A stretch of DNA of 64,000 nucleotides from Heliocidaris erythrogramma. Lineage: Eukaryota > Echinodermata > Echinoidea > Camarodonta > Echinometridae. Below the pieces are notes generated by a model. The model searched no databases and had not been told where the DNA came from. It saw only the letters and a list, made by a program, of their open reading frames with translations. Positions 25,334 through 35,082 of the stretch are shown piece by piece (the first letter of the stretch is position 1; each line of letters starts with the position of its first letter). A program made the position numbers and the translations under genes. Where the stretch lies: positions 64,251,606-64,315,605 of the forward strand of contig CM046854.1 of assembly GCA_025617745.1 (NCBI GenBank), given 5' to 3'.

Positions 25334-25697
25334 TCTCAGCAGCGTTCGAGGAGCTCTTCAGCTGCTATATCGGGGGCTGTATTTTACCGTTTTATAATTG
25401 ATAATAATCATTACTTCAAATGTTTCCAAGCGTTGAATTTGGATAACCTTGTTTAATTTATGCCATCTATGCAATAATAAGTATTAAGCCAATATTTATT
25501 TTGATGGAATTTTCTTGTAATGTGATCTTTAACAAAAAAGCTTCATAATATCCCGTCTTTTGCATCCTTCAAGTGCTCATGACGTAAACCAGATTTAGCT
25601 GATCATGTTTAATTATTAATAAATTAATAAAACTAAATAAATGAGTGACAATGTGAAATCTTCATTTGGAAAGTAATCGTCACTATCCATGGGTCAC
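25334..25697. other. Third LRR module copy, intron part
   Basis: From about 25,540 the sequence matches the other LRR modules (GCTGATCATGTTTAATT, GAGTGACAATGTGAAATCTT, GGAAAGTAATCGT), up to the LINE insertion. Confidence 0.65.
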
Positions 25698-26222
25698 TAT
25701 CCATGCGTCCCTCCATCTCACCACATTACACCTATTCTTCAAAATCTTCACTGGTTACCTATTAACATGCGCATCACCTACAAGATTAACCTCCTCACCT
25801 TTAAGTCAATGGCTGGACTCTCTCCTACATATCTATCTGATCTCCTTCAACCTTATATCCCATCACGGACCCTACGCTCTTCATCTCAATCCCTCCTTCA
25901 ACTTCCACGCCGCATTTCATCTACATCCTATGGACGAAGATCACTTTTACATGCCGCCCCTGCATTATGGATCGACTTACCACTTTATATTCGTACAGCA
26001 AACAATGTGAACACTTTCAAATCCTTGTTAAAAACCTACTTGTTTAATGTTGCCTACACTTGAATGTACTGTTTTATAAATGTATCACTAATTAATGTTT
26101 ATGTTGTGTATTAATTATTCAATATAATACATGTATTTTCTCTTCACTTCTAAAAAGCGCTTAGAGGCTTTAGCATTTTGCGCTATATAAGTATCTATTA
26201 TTATTATTAGTAGTAGTAGTAG
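25698..26222 (+). mobile_element. 5'-truncated LINE 3' end in NLR intron
   Basis: Plus-strand fragment coding the last part of a CR1/L2-like RT ORF: HHITPILQNLHWLPINMR, LTFKSMAGLSPTYLSDLL, PALWIDLPLYIRTANNVN, FKSLLKTYLFN and stop at about 26063. A short 3' UTR containing AAGCGCTTAGAGGC and GCGCTATATAAGT and a TATTATTATTAGTAGTAG tail follow. The tail ends about 10 bp from the donor of the LRR exon at 26233. A repeated CACTATCCATG at the left edge may be part of the target duplication. Confidence 0.85.
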
Positions 26223-26232
26223 TAAAGCCTAC

Positions 26233-26448
26233 CTTGATAACCGATGCCTCGTCTTTCATTACCGTGTAGAAGTCATCATGTAGACGCGTGTTCTTCATTG
26301 TTAAAGCATTCAGATGAGGCATTGAACAAAGTGCTTTTGCTAAGGCTCGTGATGATGAGGATGACAGCTCAACCTCATGCGGGATTTGTTTCCCATTTAT
26401 ATACTCAAACTGCACTCGGTACACATCCTGGAGAATCAGTGTGGCGAT
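26233..26448 (-). CDS. NLR exon 8: LRR cassette next to a LINE insertion
   Basis: A 216 nt exon (72 codons), acceptor CACTGTGTAG and donor GTAGGC, phase 0-0. It encodes IATLILQDVYRVQFEYING, HEVELSSSSSRALAKALCSM and PHLNALTMKNTRLHDDFY, ending KDEASVIK. It belongs to the second cassette family (with 15126 and 11766), which has ATC as first codon and a QDVYRV start. The 3' tail of a retrotransposon begins about 10 nt into its downstream intron, leaving a minimal donor. Splicing may still work, since the GTAGGC core is intact. Confidence 0.85.
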
Positions 26449-26709
26449 CTACACAGTGATGATTTAACCAACAATAAACAACAACATATCAAATTAATAA
26501 TCAAATGTAAACTTGTATAGCTACTGTGTTTTGAAATCTACCCTTGCAGACAAACCGTCGTCATTAGAGGTTATTTTAGTTCTTGCATCTGACTTTTCAA
26601 AACAAATAGGGCCTACATGTTTATTTATTTATTATGGGACACACATGTTCATTAATAATCCTTTGGTGGTCTGGGACAATTGCAGTAGGCTATAATCTTC
26701 CCTTCCAAC
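26449..26709. other. Third LRR module copy, upstream intron
   Basis: Matches 15,339-15,560 (AACAACAACATATCAAA, GCTACTGTGTTTTGAAATC), then runs into the fold-back element. Confidence 0.65.
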
Positions 26710-28075
26710 CGACCTCGATGGTTTATTGGCATTTGGTTTATTGCCATGTGGTCCAATCGTCATATTGTCTTACATCTTTCGGTCTAATATTGGTCCAACA
26801 TACATTTGGTATAATCAACATATCGTCCAATCAATATTTCGTCCAATAACCAGATAGGGCCAATATTCATTTATTCCATAACCATTTGGTCTAAAGATTT
26901 TTTTTGCCAATTGGTCCAATTACATATGGTCCATTATCAATGGGTCCAATTACCATTTGTTCTAATAATGATGGTCTAAACACAATTAGTCTAAGACCTA
27001 TTTGGTCCATCAGTCATTTGGTCCATATTTCAGTTGGTCTAACTTCATTTGGTCTAATGTCATTTAGTCTAATGATCAATGACCACTAATTAACATTTGG
27101 TCTACGCACCAGTTGGTTCAATTACCATTTGGTCTAATAACCGTTTGGTTGAATCATCATTTAGTCTAATAACCAATTGGTCTTATATTAAAATAATAAT
27201 AAGCACGGGGCCAATGCTAACCATCTACGACCATAGGATGTCCATATGTGCTGTATTGTTTCAAATTTTAGATCCAGATTTTGTACGATAATCGTTTTTT
27301 TTTTCTGCAGTTAATATGTATCTAGAGCTAGTGTCTAGATCAATTTACATTTAATGGAGGTGTTTTCCACTAAACGTGAAAAACACGTGAAAAACACTGC
27401 CTTTCTTACCGTAGATATTTGAATATTTTAATGGTAATAATAATTAATATTCTGAATAATAATTCTCATATTACATTTTAAAAGATATCATTATTACAAT
27501 GGAACCTATGTATCATTTCAATCATTCAAAAAGTAGGCCTATTATTACTTTTGTCATTAGGCTATTAATATTGTCATTATTTAATAGACCTATTGTTTCA
27601 GCGTATATTCCTTGGCATATCAGCACACACGGTTAACTTTATTAAGAACATAATTTATTATTTGCTATTGTGTTAGACCAAATGGCTATTGGACCAAATG
27701 AGTAATAGACCAAACGGCCATTAGAAGAACTGAGAATTGGAACAAATGATTATTACACCAAATGTTCATTAGACGAAATGGCCAATCGGTTGATCGACGA
27801 AATGATGATTAGACGAAATGGCAATTGGACGAATTGAAGATTAGACCATGTGGATATTAGACCAATTTGGATTAGCTGAAATGGGTATTGGACCAACTGA
27901 TACTTATACCAAGTTATATTTCGACTAAATGTGTTCAGACCGAATATTTTTTAGACGACATGGTTATAGACTAACTGGTTATTGGACGAAATGATTACTT
28001 GACTAAATAGTCATTGAACGAAATGATGTTAAAACAAATGATTTAAGACCAGCTGACAATTGGATCAAACTTGCC
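26710..28075. mobile_element. Fold-back element with short-repeat arms
   Basis: The left arm (about 26710-27190) is a chain of degenerate 15-19 bp repeats with core ATTTGGTCTAAT or TTGGTCCAAT. The right arm (about 27665-28075) holds the same core reversed (ATTAGACCAAAT, ATTGGACCAAAT). The middle 470 bp is AT-rich with no ORF of note. Arms made of short tandem repeats recall Foldback-type elements. It sits just upstream (in gene sense) of the LRR exon at 26233. Confidence 0.75.
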
Positions 28076-28500
28076 ATTCATGGCAGAGTAGTGGATGATG
28101 GTATAGTCCCTTTGACACTCTTATGTAGTCAACAGCGAACCTAGAAAAGTTGCATACTCTTATTTTTGTTGATTTGCGATCTTAATAGTGCATACATGTA
28201 CATGTTCATTAACATTTAACTGAAAAATTATACTGCTAGTTGTCATTAAATTTTCTACCCATCATAAGAATATTCCAAACAATAAACAAAATTCATGTTG
28301 TGTGCTTTACATGTAAATTTACTTCACACATAATACTGTCCTTTGGTGTTTACTGTAAGAACGAATCTTTTCAATGTATACGTTACATGTTTTAACGCAA
28401 TTTTGAAACTTACAAATTATTTCAGCCATCTATTTTCCCGAGCTTTGAATAAAGCGTTCTGCACATTAGCTTATAAGCATATATATATATATATATATAT

Positions 28501-29094
28501 ACACAAAGATCATTGTATAATGATTCACGAGGCCTACACATGATAATAGTAAGCGAGGATGGGTATTTGTAAAACACATAATGAAATGTAGGCTTTAAGG
28601 AATAGTTTTGTTACAAGTATGGTACAAGGATATTCTTAGGACAAGTTTGAAACATTGTCCTGTATCTGTTTTACGACGTATTGAATCAATTAGTTCTAAT
28701 CTCAGATTAAATGATGCAAGTAGGAAGTTCTTTGTTGCCAGTTTCTTTGGAAGTCTTAATCTGTACAACTCAACAAATCATAAAGTTATATAACAATTCT
28801 TATTAATCTGTGACCGTGGGAAAGGCAAATAAAAATGGGAGTCAGTAGAGAAAGAAAATGGAATAAACTAATATATTGACAGGGAGAGGGAGAGAGATAT
28901 ATTGAAATACTTGTACACAAAGAGATAGAGTAGGATGGGGGGGGGGGGTTTGTTGTTTGGAGTTTCGGGGGATAATGGTAAATGTGGATGTGGGTGAGAA
29001 GGAGTGGTAGGAGAAGCAGTTTTCCTACAAAGCATTCAGAGAAGGCATACATTTTGAAATGAAGTGTTTCTCTTTCAGACATCTTTTAATTTTT
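28501..29094. repeat. Left inverted arm of the Penelope element
   Basis: About 594 bp that is the near-identical reverse complement of 30341-30948. It joins the truncated RT at the inner end and an (AT)n run (about 28479-28500) at the outer end. It does not include the hammerhead region, which lies outside the matching part of the right arm. Confidence 0.88.
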
Positions 29095-30260
29095 GCATAG
29101 GGATGTTATTGATTCACGTTTTACTAAGGAGTTCATAATCGATGCTGTAAAATTTATTCTGACTAATAATTCTTTTTGCTTTGATAATGAATTTTATTTA
29201 CAAATTAGAGGAACAGCCATGGGAACCAAAATGGCCCCTACATATGCCACATTATTCATGGGCTATCTGGAAATGAAACTATACGCTCAAGTCGAACAGA
29301 CCTTCAACACTAGAGTTACATCCTATCTAAAGGAAAATTGGCTTAGATATCTTGATGACTGTTTCATTATTTGGAAGGCAGATTTTGGAGATATAACCCA
29401 ATTCAACGATAACCTTCAACAGCTTCACCCGAGTATCACTTTTAAGTTTGAAACTAGTAATGAGAAAATAGCGTTTCTTGACATAGTGGTTATAAACAAT
29501 TTGAACAAAATTAAAACAGATATATTCTATAAGATTACAGACACACACCAGTACTTACACTTTAAATCTTGTCACCCAAGACACTGTAAAACAAATGTTC
29601 CTTACAATTTAGCAAGACGTATTTGCACAATAGTATCAGATATCGATATTCGTAAGAAACGATTATTAGAATTAAAACACATGTTAAAAGCCAGAGAATA
29701 TCCTGAGGAAATCATCCAGAATGGGATTGTGAAAGCTGAAAAGTTGTCTCTCGAAGAACTAAGATCATGTAAGCAAAAAAAATGAAAATACTGAATCTAT
29801 ATCTTTTATTCACACGCATAATCCTAATAATCCCAATATCTCTAAACTGATAAAAGACACAATTACCGTCCTGTCAAATGACAGAGAATTAAAGCAAAAG
29901 TTTAAAGCAGTGCATTTGATATCCAATAAACGCCAAAGCCCGAATCTAAAACGACTGTTAACCCGAGCAGCCCCTAAAGCACAACTCGATATAAAGAATG
30001 GTGTTAAAAAATGTACCGACAAAACATGCAAAACTTGCCCGTATATGAAAGAAACTAATCATATCATCTTCAAACACAAAAGTGAAACTTTTCAAATACA
30101 TTTTCCATTTACATGCACTACAAAGAATCTCATATACTGTTTAATTTGCCATGGCTGTGGGGAACAATATATTGGCGAAACAGGGGACACACTCCGACAC
30201 AGACTCACTGTGCATAGGCAACAAATACGCCATAAAGAATATATCGACAACTTAAAGTGA
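29093..30260 (+). pseudogene. Penelope RT plus GIY-YIG, truncated and frameshifted
   Basis: The first frame (29093-29785) holds the C-terminal half of the RT: GTAMGTKMAPTYA, catalytic YLDDCFIIW and FLDIVV. The frame breaks at an A-run near 29777-29784. The second frame then continues without a gap through NENTESISFIHTHN, a Cys-rich CTDKTCKTC linker, and the endonuclease IYCLICHGCGEQYIGETG with following R and H residues, ending at 30260. There is no ATG at the start; the 5' part is missing. In this family RT and GIY-YIG nuclease perform target-primed integration. This copy should be inactive. Confidence 0.93.
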
Positions 30261-31160
30261 GCGCTCACATCGATTGTTGTGCGGGCTCAAAGGAACCAAA
30301 TTTCGATATAATACCCTTTTACAAAATGAAAGAAGACAACAAAATTAAAAGATGTCTGAAAGAGAAACACTTCATTTCAAAATTTATGCCTTCTCTGAAT
30401 GCTTTGTAGGAAAACTGCTTCTCCTACCACTCCTTCTCACCCACATCCACATTTACCATTATCCCCCGAAACTCCAAACAACAACCCCCCCCCCCCCCCC
30501 CCCCATCCTACTCTATCTCTTTGTGTACAAGTATTTCAATATATCTCTCTCCCTCTCCCTTAAGACACCTGTCAATATATTAGTTTATTCCATTTTCTTT
30601 CTCTACTGACTCCCATTTTTATTTGCCTTTCCCACGGTCACAGATTAATAAGAATTGCTATATAACTTTATGATTTGTTGAGTTGTACAGATTAAGACTT
30701 CCAAAGAAACTGGCAACAAAGAACTTCCTACTTGCATCATTTAATCTGAGATTAGAACTAAGATTCAATACGTCGTAAAACAGATACAGGACAATGTTTC
30801 AAACTTGTCCTAAGAATATCATTGTACCATACTTGTAACAAAACTATTCCTTAAAGCCTACATTTCATTATGTGTTTTACAAATACCCATCCTCGCTTAC
30901 TATTATCATGTGTAGGCCTCGTGAATCATTATACAATGATCTTTGTGTGACTTTACAAAGTTTTGGATTGTACGGATTATAGGATTCTCTGAGAATCCTA
31001 ACATTTTAGAGTTCTCACCGTACAACGCTTAGTCTAAGATTTAAACAAAGACTTATTAAGCCGTCAAAAAAACTACTGGACAATGCCACACACATTGTCC
31101 CATTTGCATATTACTGTACTATACGTGTATATAAAAGCATGTCAAAACTATCAATGGCTC

Positions 31161-31198
31161 ATTCACCTGAAGAGATTAAATCGAAAGCGCTTGTGAAT
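31161..31198 (+). ncRNA. Type I hammerhead ribozyme, minimal form
   Basis: All core elements appear in order: stem I strand ATTCAC, core CTGAAGA, stem II GATTAAATC (three pairs, TAA loop), core GAAA, a very short self-complementary stem III (AGC/GCT), cleavage residue T at 31192, and stem I partner GTGAAT (31193-31198). Stem I is 6 bp perfect. It extends beyond an internal loop through AGCATGT (31136-31142) pairing with ACATGCT (31209-31215). Short palindromic stem III is typical of Penelope and retrozyme hammerheads, which may act as dimers. It is on the same strand as the Penelope ORF, about 0.9 kb downstream. Confidence 0.9.
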
Positions 31199-31310
31199 TT
31201 TTATAAAAACATGCTTCTTGTGTGTGTATTCTATATGATGTTGTGAACTTTATTTTTCTACATATTTTAACACTGCACTTTGTCGGAACTTTGTTCCTGT
31301 AAACACTTTA

Positions 31311-31312
<2 letters not shown>

Positions 31313-31367
<55 letters not shown>
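31313..31367. repeat. (TA)n microsatellite
   Basis: About 27 TA units at the end of the Penelope-like element. A shorter (AT)n run borders the other end at about 28479-28500. Confidence 0.97.
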
Positions 31368-31369
<2 letters not shown>

Positions 31370-31759
31370 TCAAGTACAATATAAATCGTTAATCCATTTT
31401 CCATTATCTCAGATAGTGGGGAGGGCTCTATGTCGTTACCTTTATTTTATTTATTTATTTATTTATTTCTGAATGGTTTCTCATATTAGAATAGAATAGA
31501 ATAGAATAGAATATTTATTACCAAGAATACAACGAATATACAGTGCATAAATACAGATCGAAATACTTTGGTAAAATGAGCTAACAAAATAGCATAATGC
31601 TAATCGAGGTTAGCCCATTATCACTATTATACATATTAATCATTTTACATTCAAACATATTTACAATTTACAATTGATACATATATTTACAATTTACAAT
31701 ATTTACATGAAAAAGCATTAATACTAATTACTTTTTTATTATTCATATATAGTTGAAAT

Positions 31760-33481
31760 TCATTGACAGAGGATTATCTTTTTTAATTGTCTACTAAATG
31801 ATCTTCTGGAATTTATACTTCTTAAACCTGTTGGCAGCTGATTCCAAGTAATAGGGCCTGAATATGAAATAGATTGTTTCCCCACATTTGTTCTAATTTT
31901 TATTACTTTGAGGTTACAATTTTCCCTACATCGTGTTTGATAAGAATGATTGATAAATGAAAAATAATCTGAAAATTTATGAGGCAGTCGATCATTTATG
32001 AGATCAAATATAAGCATTCCGATTACATATCTATATTGTTTAAATATATCTAGAATCTGTAAATTAATGAATAACTGAGCTGTGTGGTGCCATAAACCTT
32101 TGAAAGATATCATTCGTACAATTCGTTTTTGAAGGATCAATAAAGGATTTAAAAATGTTTTGTTTGCAGCTCCCCAAACTTCTAATCCATAAATAATGTG
32201 AGGCAGAATAAAAGCATTATATAACATTGTTAATATTTTCTTTGAAACAAAATGGCGTATCCTATATAATATTCCAATTTTCTTGCTTATCGTTTTGCAG
32301 ACGTTGCTTATGTGCTTTTTCCAATCTAGGTTTTGGTCAATGCAAATTCCAATAAAGGATGCAGAATCAACAGATTGTATGTTTTTGTCATCAATGGACA
32401 GATGACCAGATAATGTGCATTTTCTTCTTTTATTTCTAAATAAAATATAATTAGTTTTATCAATATTAATTGTCAATTTGTTTGTACTGCACCATGCTGA
32501 GATATCCATTAAATTTCTACTGATTGCTGACAAATCAATACTGCTCTCTCCTGGATGGAAAGTGTGAAATAAATTTGAATCATCAGCAAACAAACGAAAG
32601 TTAAAATATGTCGAGGAATTCGGTAGGTCATTGATGTAAAGGAGAAATAAAGTCGGTCCCAGAACTGATCCCTGTGGAATTCCACATTCTATTTTCTTTC
32701 TGGTAGACTTTATACCATCATAACAAACAAACTGATATCTATGTGATAAGTAATTCTTAAACCACTGTAAGCTTATTCCACGTATACCGTAATGATTTAA
32801 TTTCTTCTCAAGTATAGAATGATCAATAGTATCAAAGGCTTTGGCAAAATCAATAAATACACCGACTGTAACTGAACCACTATCTGTATGCTGGGTAATT
32901 TGATTCAGCAAATTTACTAATGAAAGTTTAGTACTATAACCATGTCTAAATCCATATTGATGCTGGTAGAGAATACCATTCTTTTCTAAGAATTTCATTA
33001 GTCGGCTATTCACTAATTTTTCAAATACCTTGCTAATAATTGGTAGGATAGAAATAGGTCTATAGTTGCCAGGTAAATTTTTTGTTCCTTTTTTGAAAAT
33101 GGGAGTCACACTTGCTATCTTTAATCTATCCGGAAAGATACCGGATGTAAAAGATGTGTTTAAGATATAAGAAAGGGGTTCACTAACAAAATCAACAGCC
33201 GCAACTAAAAGCTTGGCTGGCAAATCGTCATATCCACATGCTTTGTTTTGGTCTAAATTTAGAATTGTATCCTTAATTTCTGAATTAGTAATTGGTGAAA
33301 AGAAAAACGTACTGCTTTGGCGGGTACCCAAGTAGTGGTCGTAACTAAGGTTAGAATCCTTAATTTTTTTTGCTAACTTTTGACCAACATTTACAAAAAA
33401 AATCATTAAAGACATTGGCAATATCTGTTGGTTCAGTAACAGTGTTAATTGCACCATCGGAATCAACTTTACATAGTTCAA
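31760..33481 (-). pseudogene. LINE reverse transcriptase half
   Basis: A 573-residue frame with RT motifs in order: NYRPISILPIISKVFEK, FIDFAKAFDTIDH, GIPQGSVLGPTLF and catalytic LFADDSNLF. A C-terminal LINE domain follows (LQKRIVRMISFKG, QTRCRENCNL, GPITWNQLPTGLRS) and ends in a stop. Apart from the upstream frameshift there are no breaks, so the copy is fairly young. Together with the endonuclease half, a single protein of about 930 residues is implied. Confidence 0.93.
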
Positions 33482-34565
33482 ACACTTTAGTATCTTTTTT
33501 AGAAGTGTTTCTTTTGTCTAATAAATTATTTATGTGTTTCCAGGTCTTTTTAGAATTGGTTTTGTCCCTTTCAAACAATTCATTGAAATACATTTGTTTC
33601 GCACTTCTTAATACTGTGGTTAGGATATTCCTGTATCTTTTATACTTTTCTACAGATTCTTTCTCATAATGTGATTTCAAAACTTTGGAGTACAGTTTGT
33701 GTTTTTTTTTAATTGATTTTTTGATAGCTCGTGTGATCCACGGTTTTGAATTCTTTTTGCTTACTGCACTTTTAGTTTCAATCGGAGCATGTTTATCACA
33801 GATATTCAAAAAGAGCGTGAGAAATTTATTATAGGCTTCATTTGGATCTATGCATTCATATACATCTAGCCATTGGACATCATTTAATTCATCACGAAAA
33901 GATTCTAATGAAAATTTTCGATAGTTTCTGTAGGTAAAGGTTTTCTTCTTTGTTGTACTTGCAAAATTCTCAAATATACCATATACAGGTAAGTGGTCAG
34001 AGATACCAACTTCAATACATCCCGACTGGATATGATAAGAGGAAATGTTTGAATATATATGGTCGATAAGTGACGAGCTTGTGTTAGAAATTCTAGTTGG
34101 GCTAGAGATTAATTGGCGCATACCAAAACATTCTGTCATGTATAAAAAATCATTTGTTTTCTCATTACCAGTCAAGAGGTTAATGTTGAAATCTCCTAGA
34201 ATTATACAACGATTTCTATCTAGATTGATATTCTGTAGTAATGAATTAAATTCAGCTTTGAAATCTTCAAAATTGCTATCGGGTTTTCTATAAATGACAC
34301 CGACAGTTATTTTAGTATTTTGTATATACACTTGCATCCATAAAGATTCAGCATTATTCAAAGACAAAGTGGGAATCCTAGAATAAGTTAAAGAAGAATG
34401 GATATAAACTCCCACTCCTCCCCCTCTCTGATTAGCCCTACATTGTAACTCTAGATTATAACCGGTCATGTTGAATTGATTAGGTTCTCTTACGTTCCAT
34501 ACTTCTGATAAACCTATTATATTACATAGTACATTGAAATAACTCCTTGGAGCAATCACATCCAT
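33360..34565 (-). pseudogene. LINE APE-type endonuclease half
   Basis: A 401-residue frame beginning partway into the endonuclease (NIIGLSEVWN). Active-site motifs are visible: GDFNINLL, SSLIDHIYSN and SDHLPVYG. It then runs into the linker (KPWITRAIKKSIKKKHKLYS) before ending at a frame break near 33,390. The N-terminal start of the domain is missing. It overlaps the RT frame by about 120 bp; an A-run near 33395-33402 is the likely site of the single frameshift that separated one original ORF. Confidence 0.9.
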
Positions 34566-35082
34566 AAGAAAAAGATATTTAAAGAAACAAATTACAATGA
34601 AAGAATCATAAAATAACTATGGTCACAACACAAACATAGAATAACGGAGCACCATACAGAGGTATAGCAATATAAGCTTAAAAGTCTTGAAACGTTGCCA
34701 TACCTTCACATTCAAAACTAACGAATTACATATATTATCATTCAAAACTAAAACAAAATTTAAAAAAAAAGAGAGAAAACTCAATAACTAATAAACATTA
34801 AATGAACTAATTTGAAATTTTTACACTATTTACAACAGATAAAGATGAAAATAAATGTAGAGAAGGTAAGAAGATGGAGAAAGAGGAGGGAGCCTTATTA
34901 TCCCAAATAATACATGTAATCAGTAATATAGTAAAGGCATCGATGGATATCTATACACGTAATAGGACAAATTATGTAAGATGAAAATATTCTAGTCTTT
35001 CAGGTGATACGAAGCTCTAGGCTTCGTTGTAGTAATACAATAAATGATTGTACATGTATAATATTAATCACATCTTAAAAGT
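34566..35082. other. Intronic, nothing recognised
   Basis: AT-rich sequence between the truncated LINE and the fold-back element. Confidence 0.5.

Larger units (their letters stand above)
28501..31310 (+). mobile_element. Penelope-like element, 5'-truncated, with inverted arm
   Basis: A Penelope-like retroelement in plus orientation. The reverse transcriptase begins abruptly at 29093-29095, exactly where an inverted copy of the element's own 3' region ends (28501-29094 matches the reverse complement of 30341-30948). The ORF runs RT, Cys-rich linker, GIY-YIG and stops at about 30260. It is followed by about 1 kb of 3' sequence carrying a hammerhead ribozyme (31161-31198) and then a long TA run. 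Inverted or tandem partial copies and hammerheads in the repeat regions are known features of Penelope-like elements. Confidence 0.88.
31485..34565 (-). mobile_element. Non-LTR retrotransposon (CR1/Jockey-like), 5'-truncated
   Basis: A minus-strand LINE with an APE endonuclease and an RT, a roughly 270 bp 3' UTR and a short tandem tail (ATTCT)n at about 31487-31512. Tails of short tandem repeats rather than poly(A) fit the CR1/L2-like groups. The 5' end is cut within the first part of the endonuclease near 34565. It lies in the large NLR intron, in the same orientation as the gene. Confidence 0.88.
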
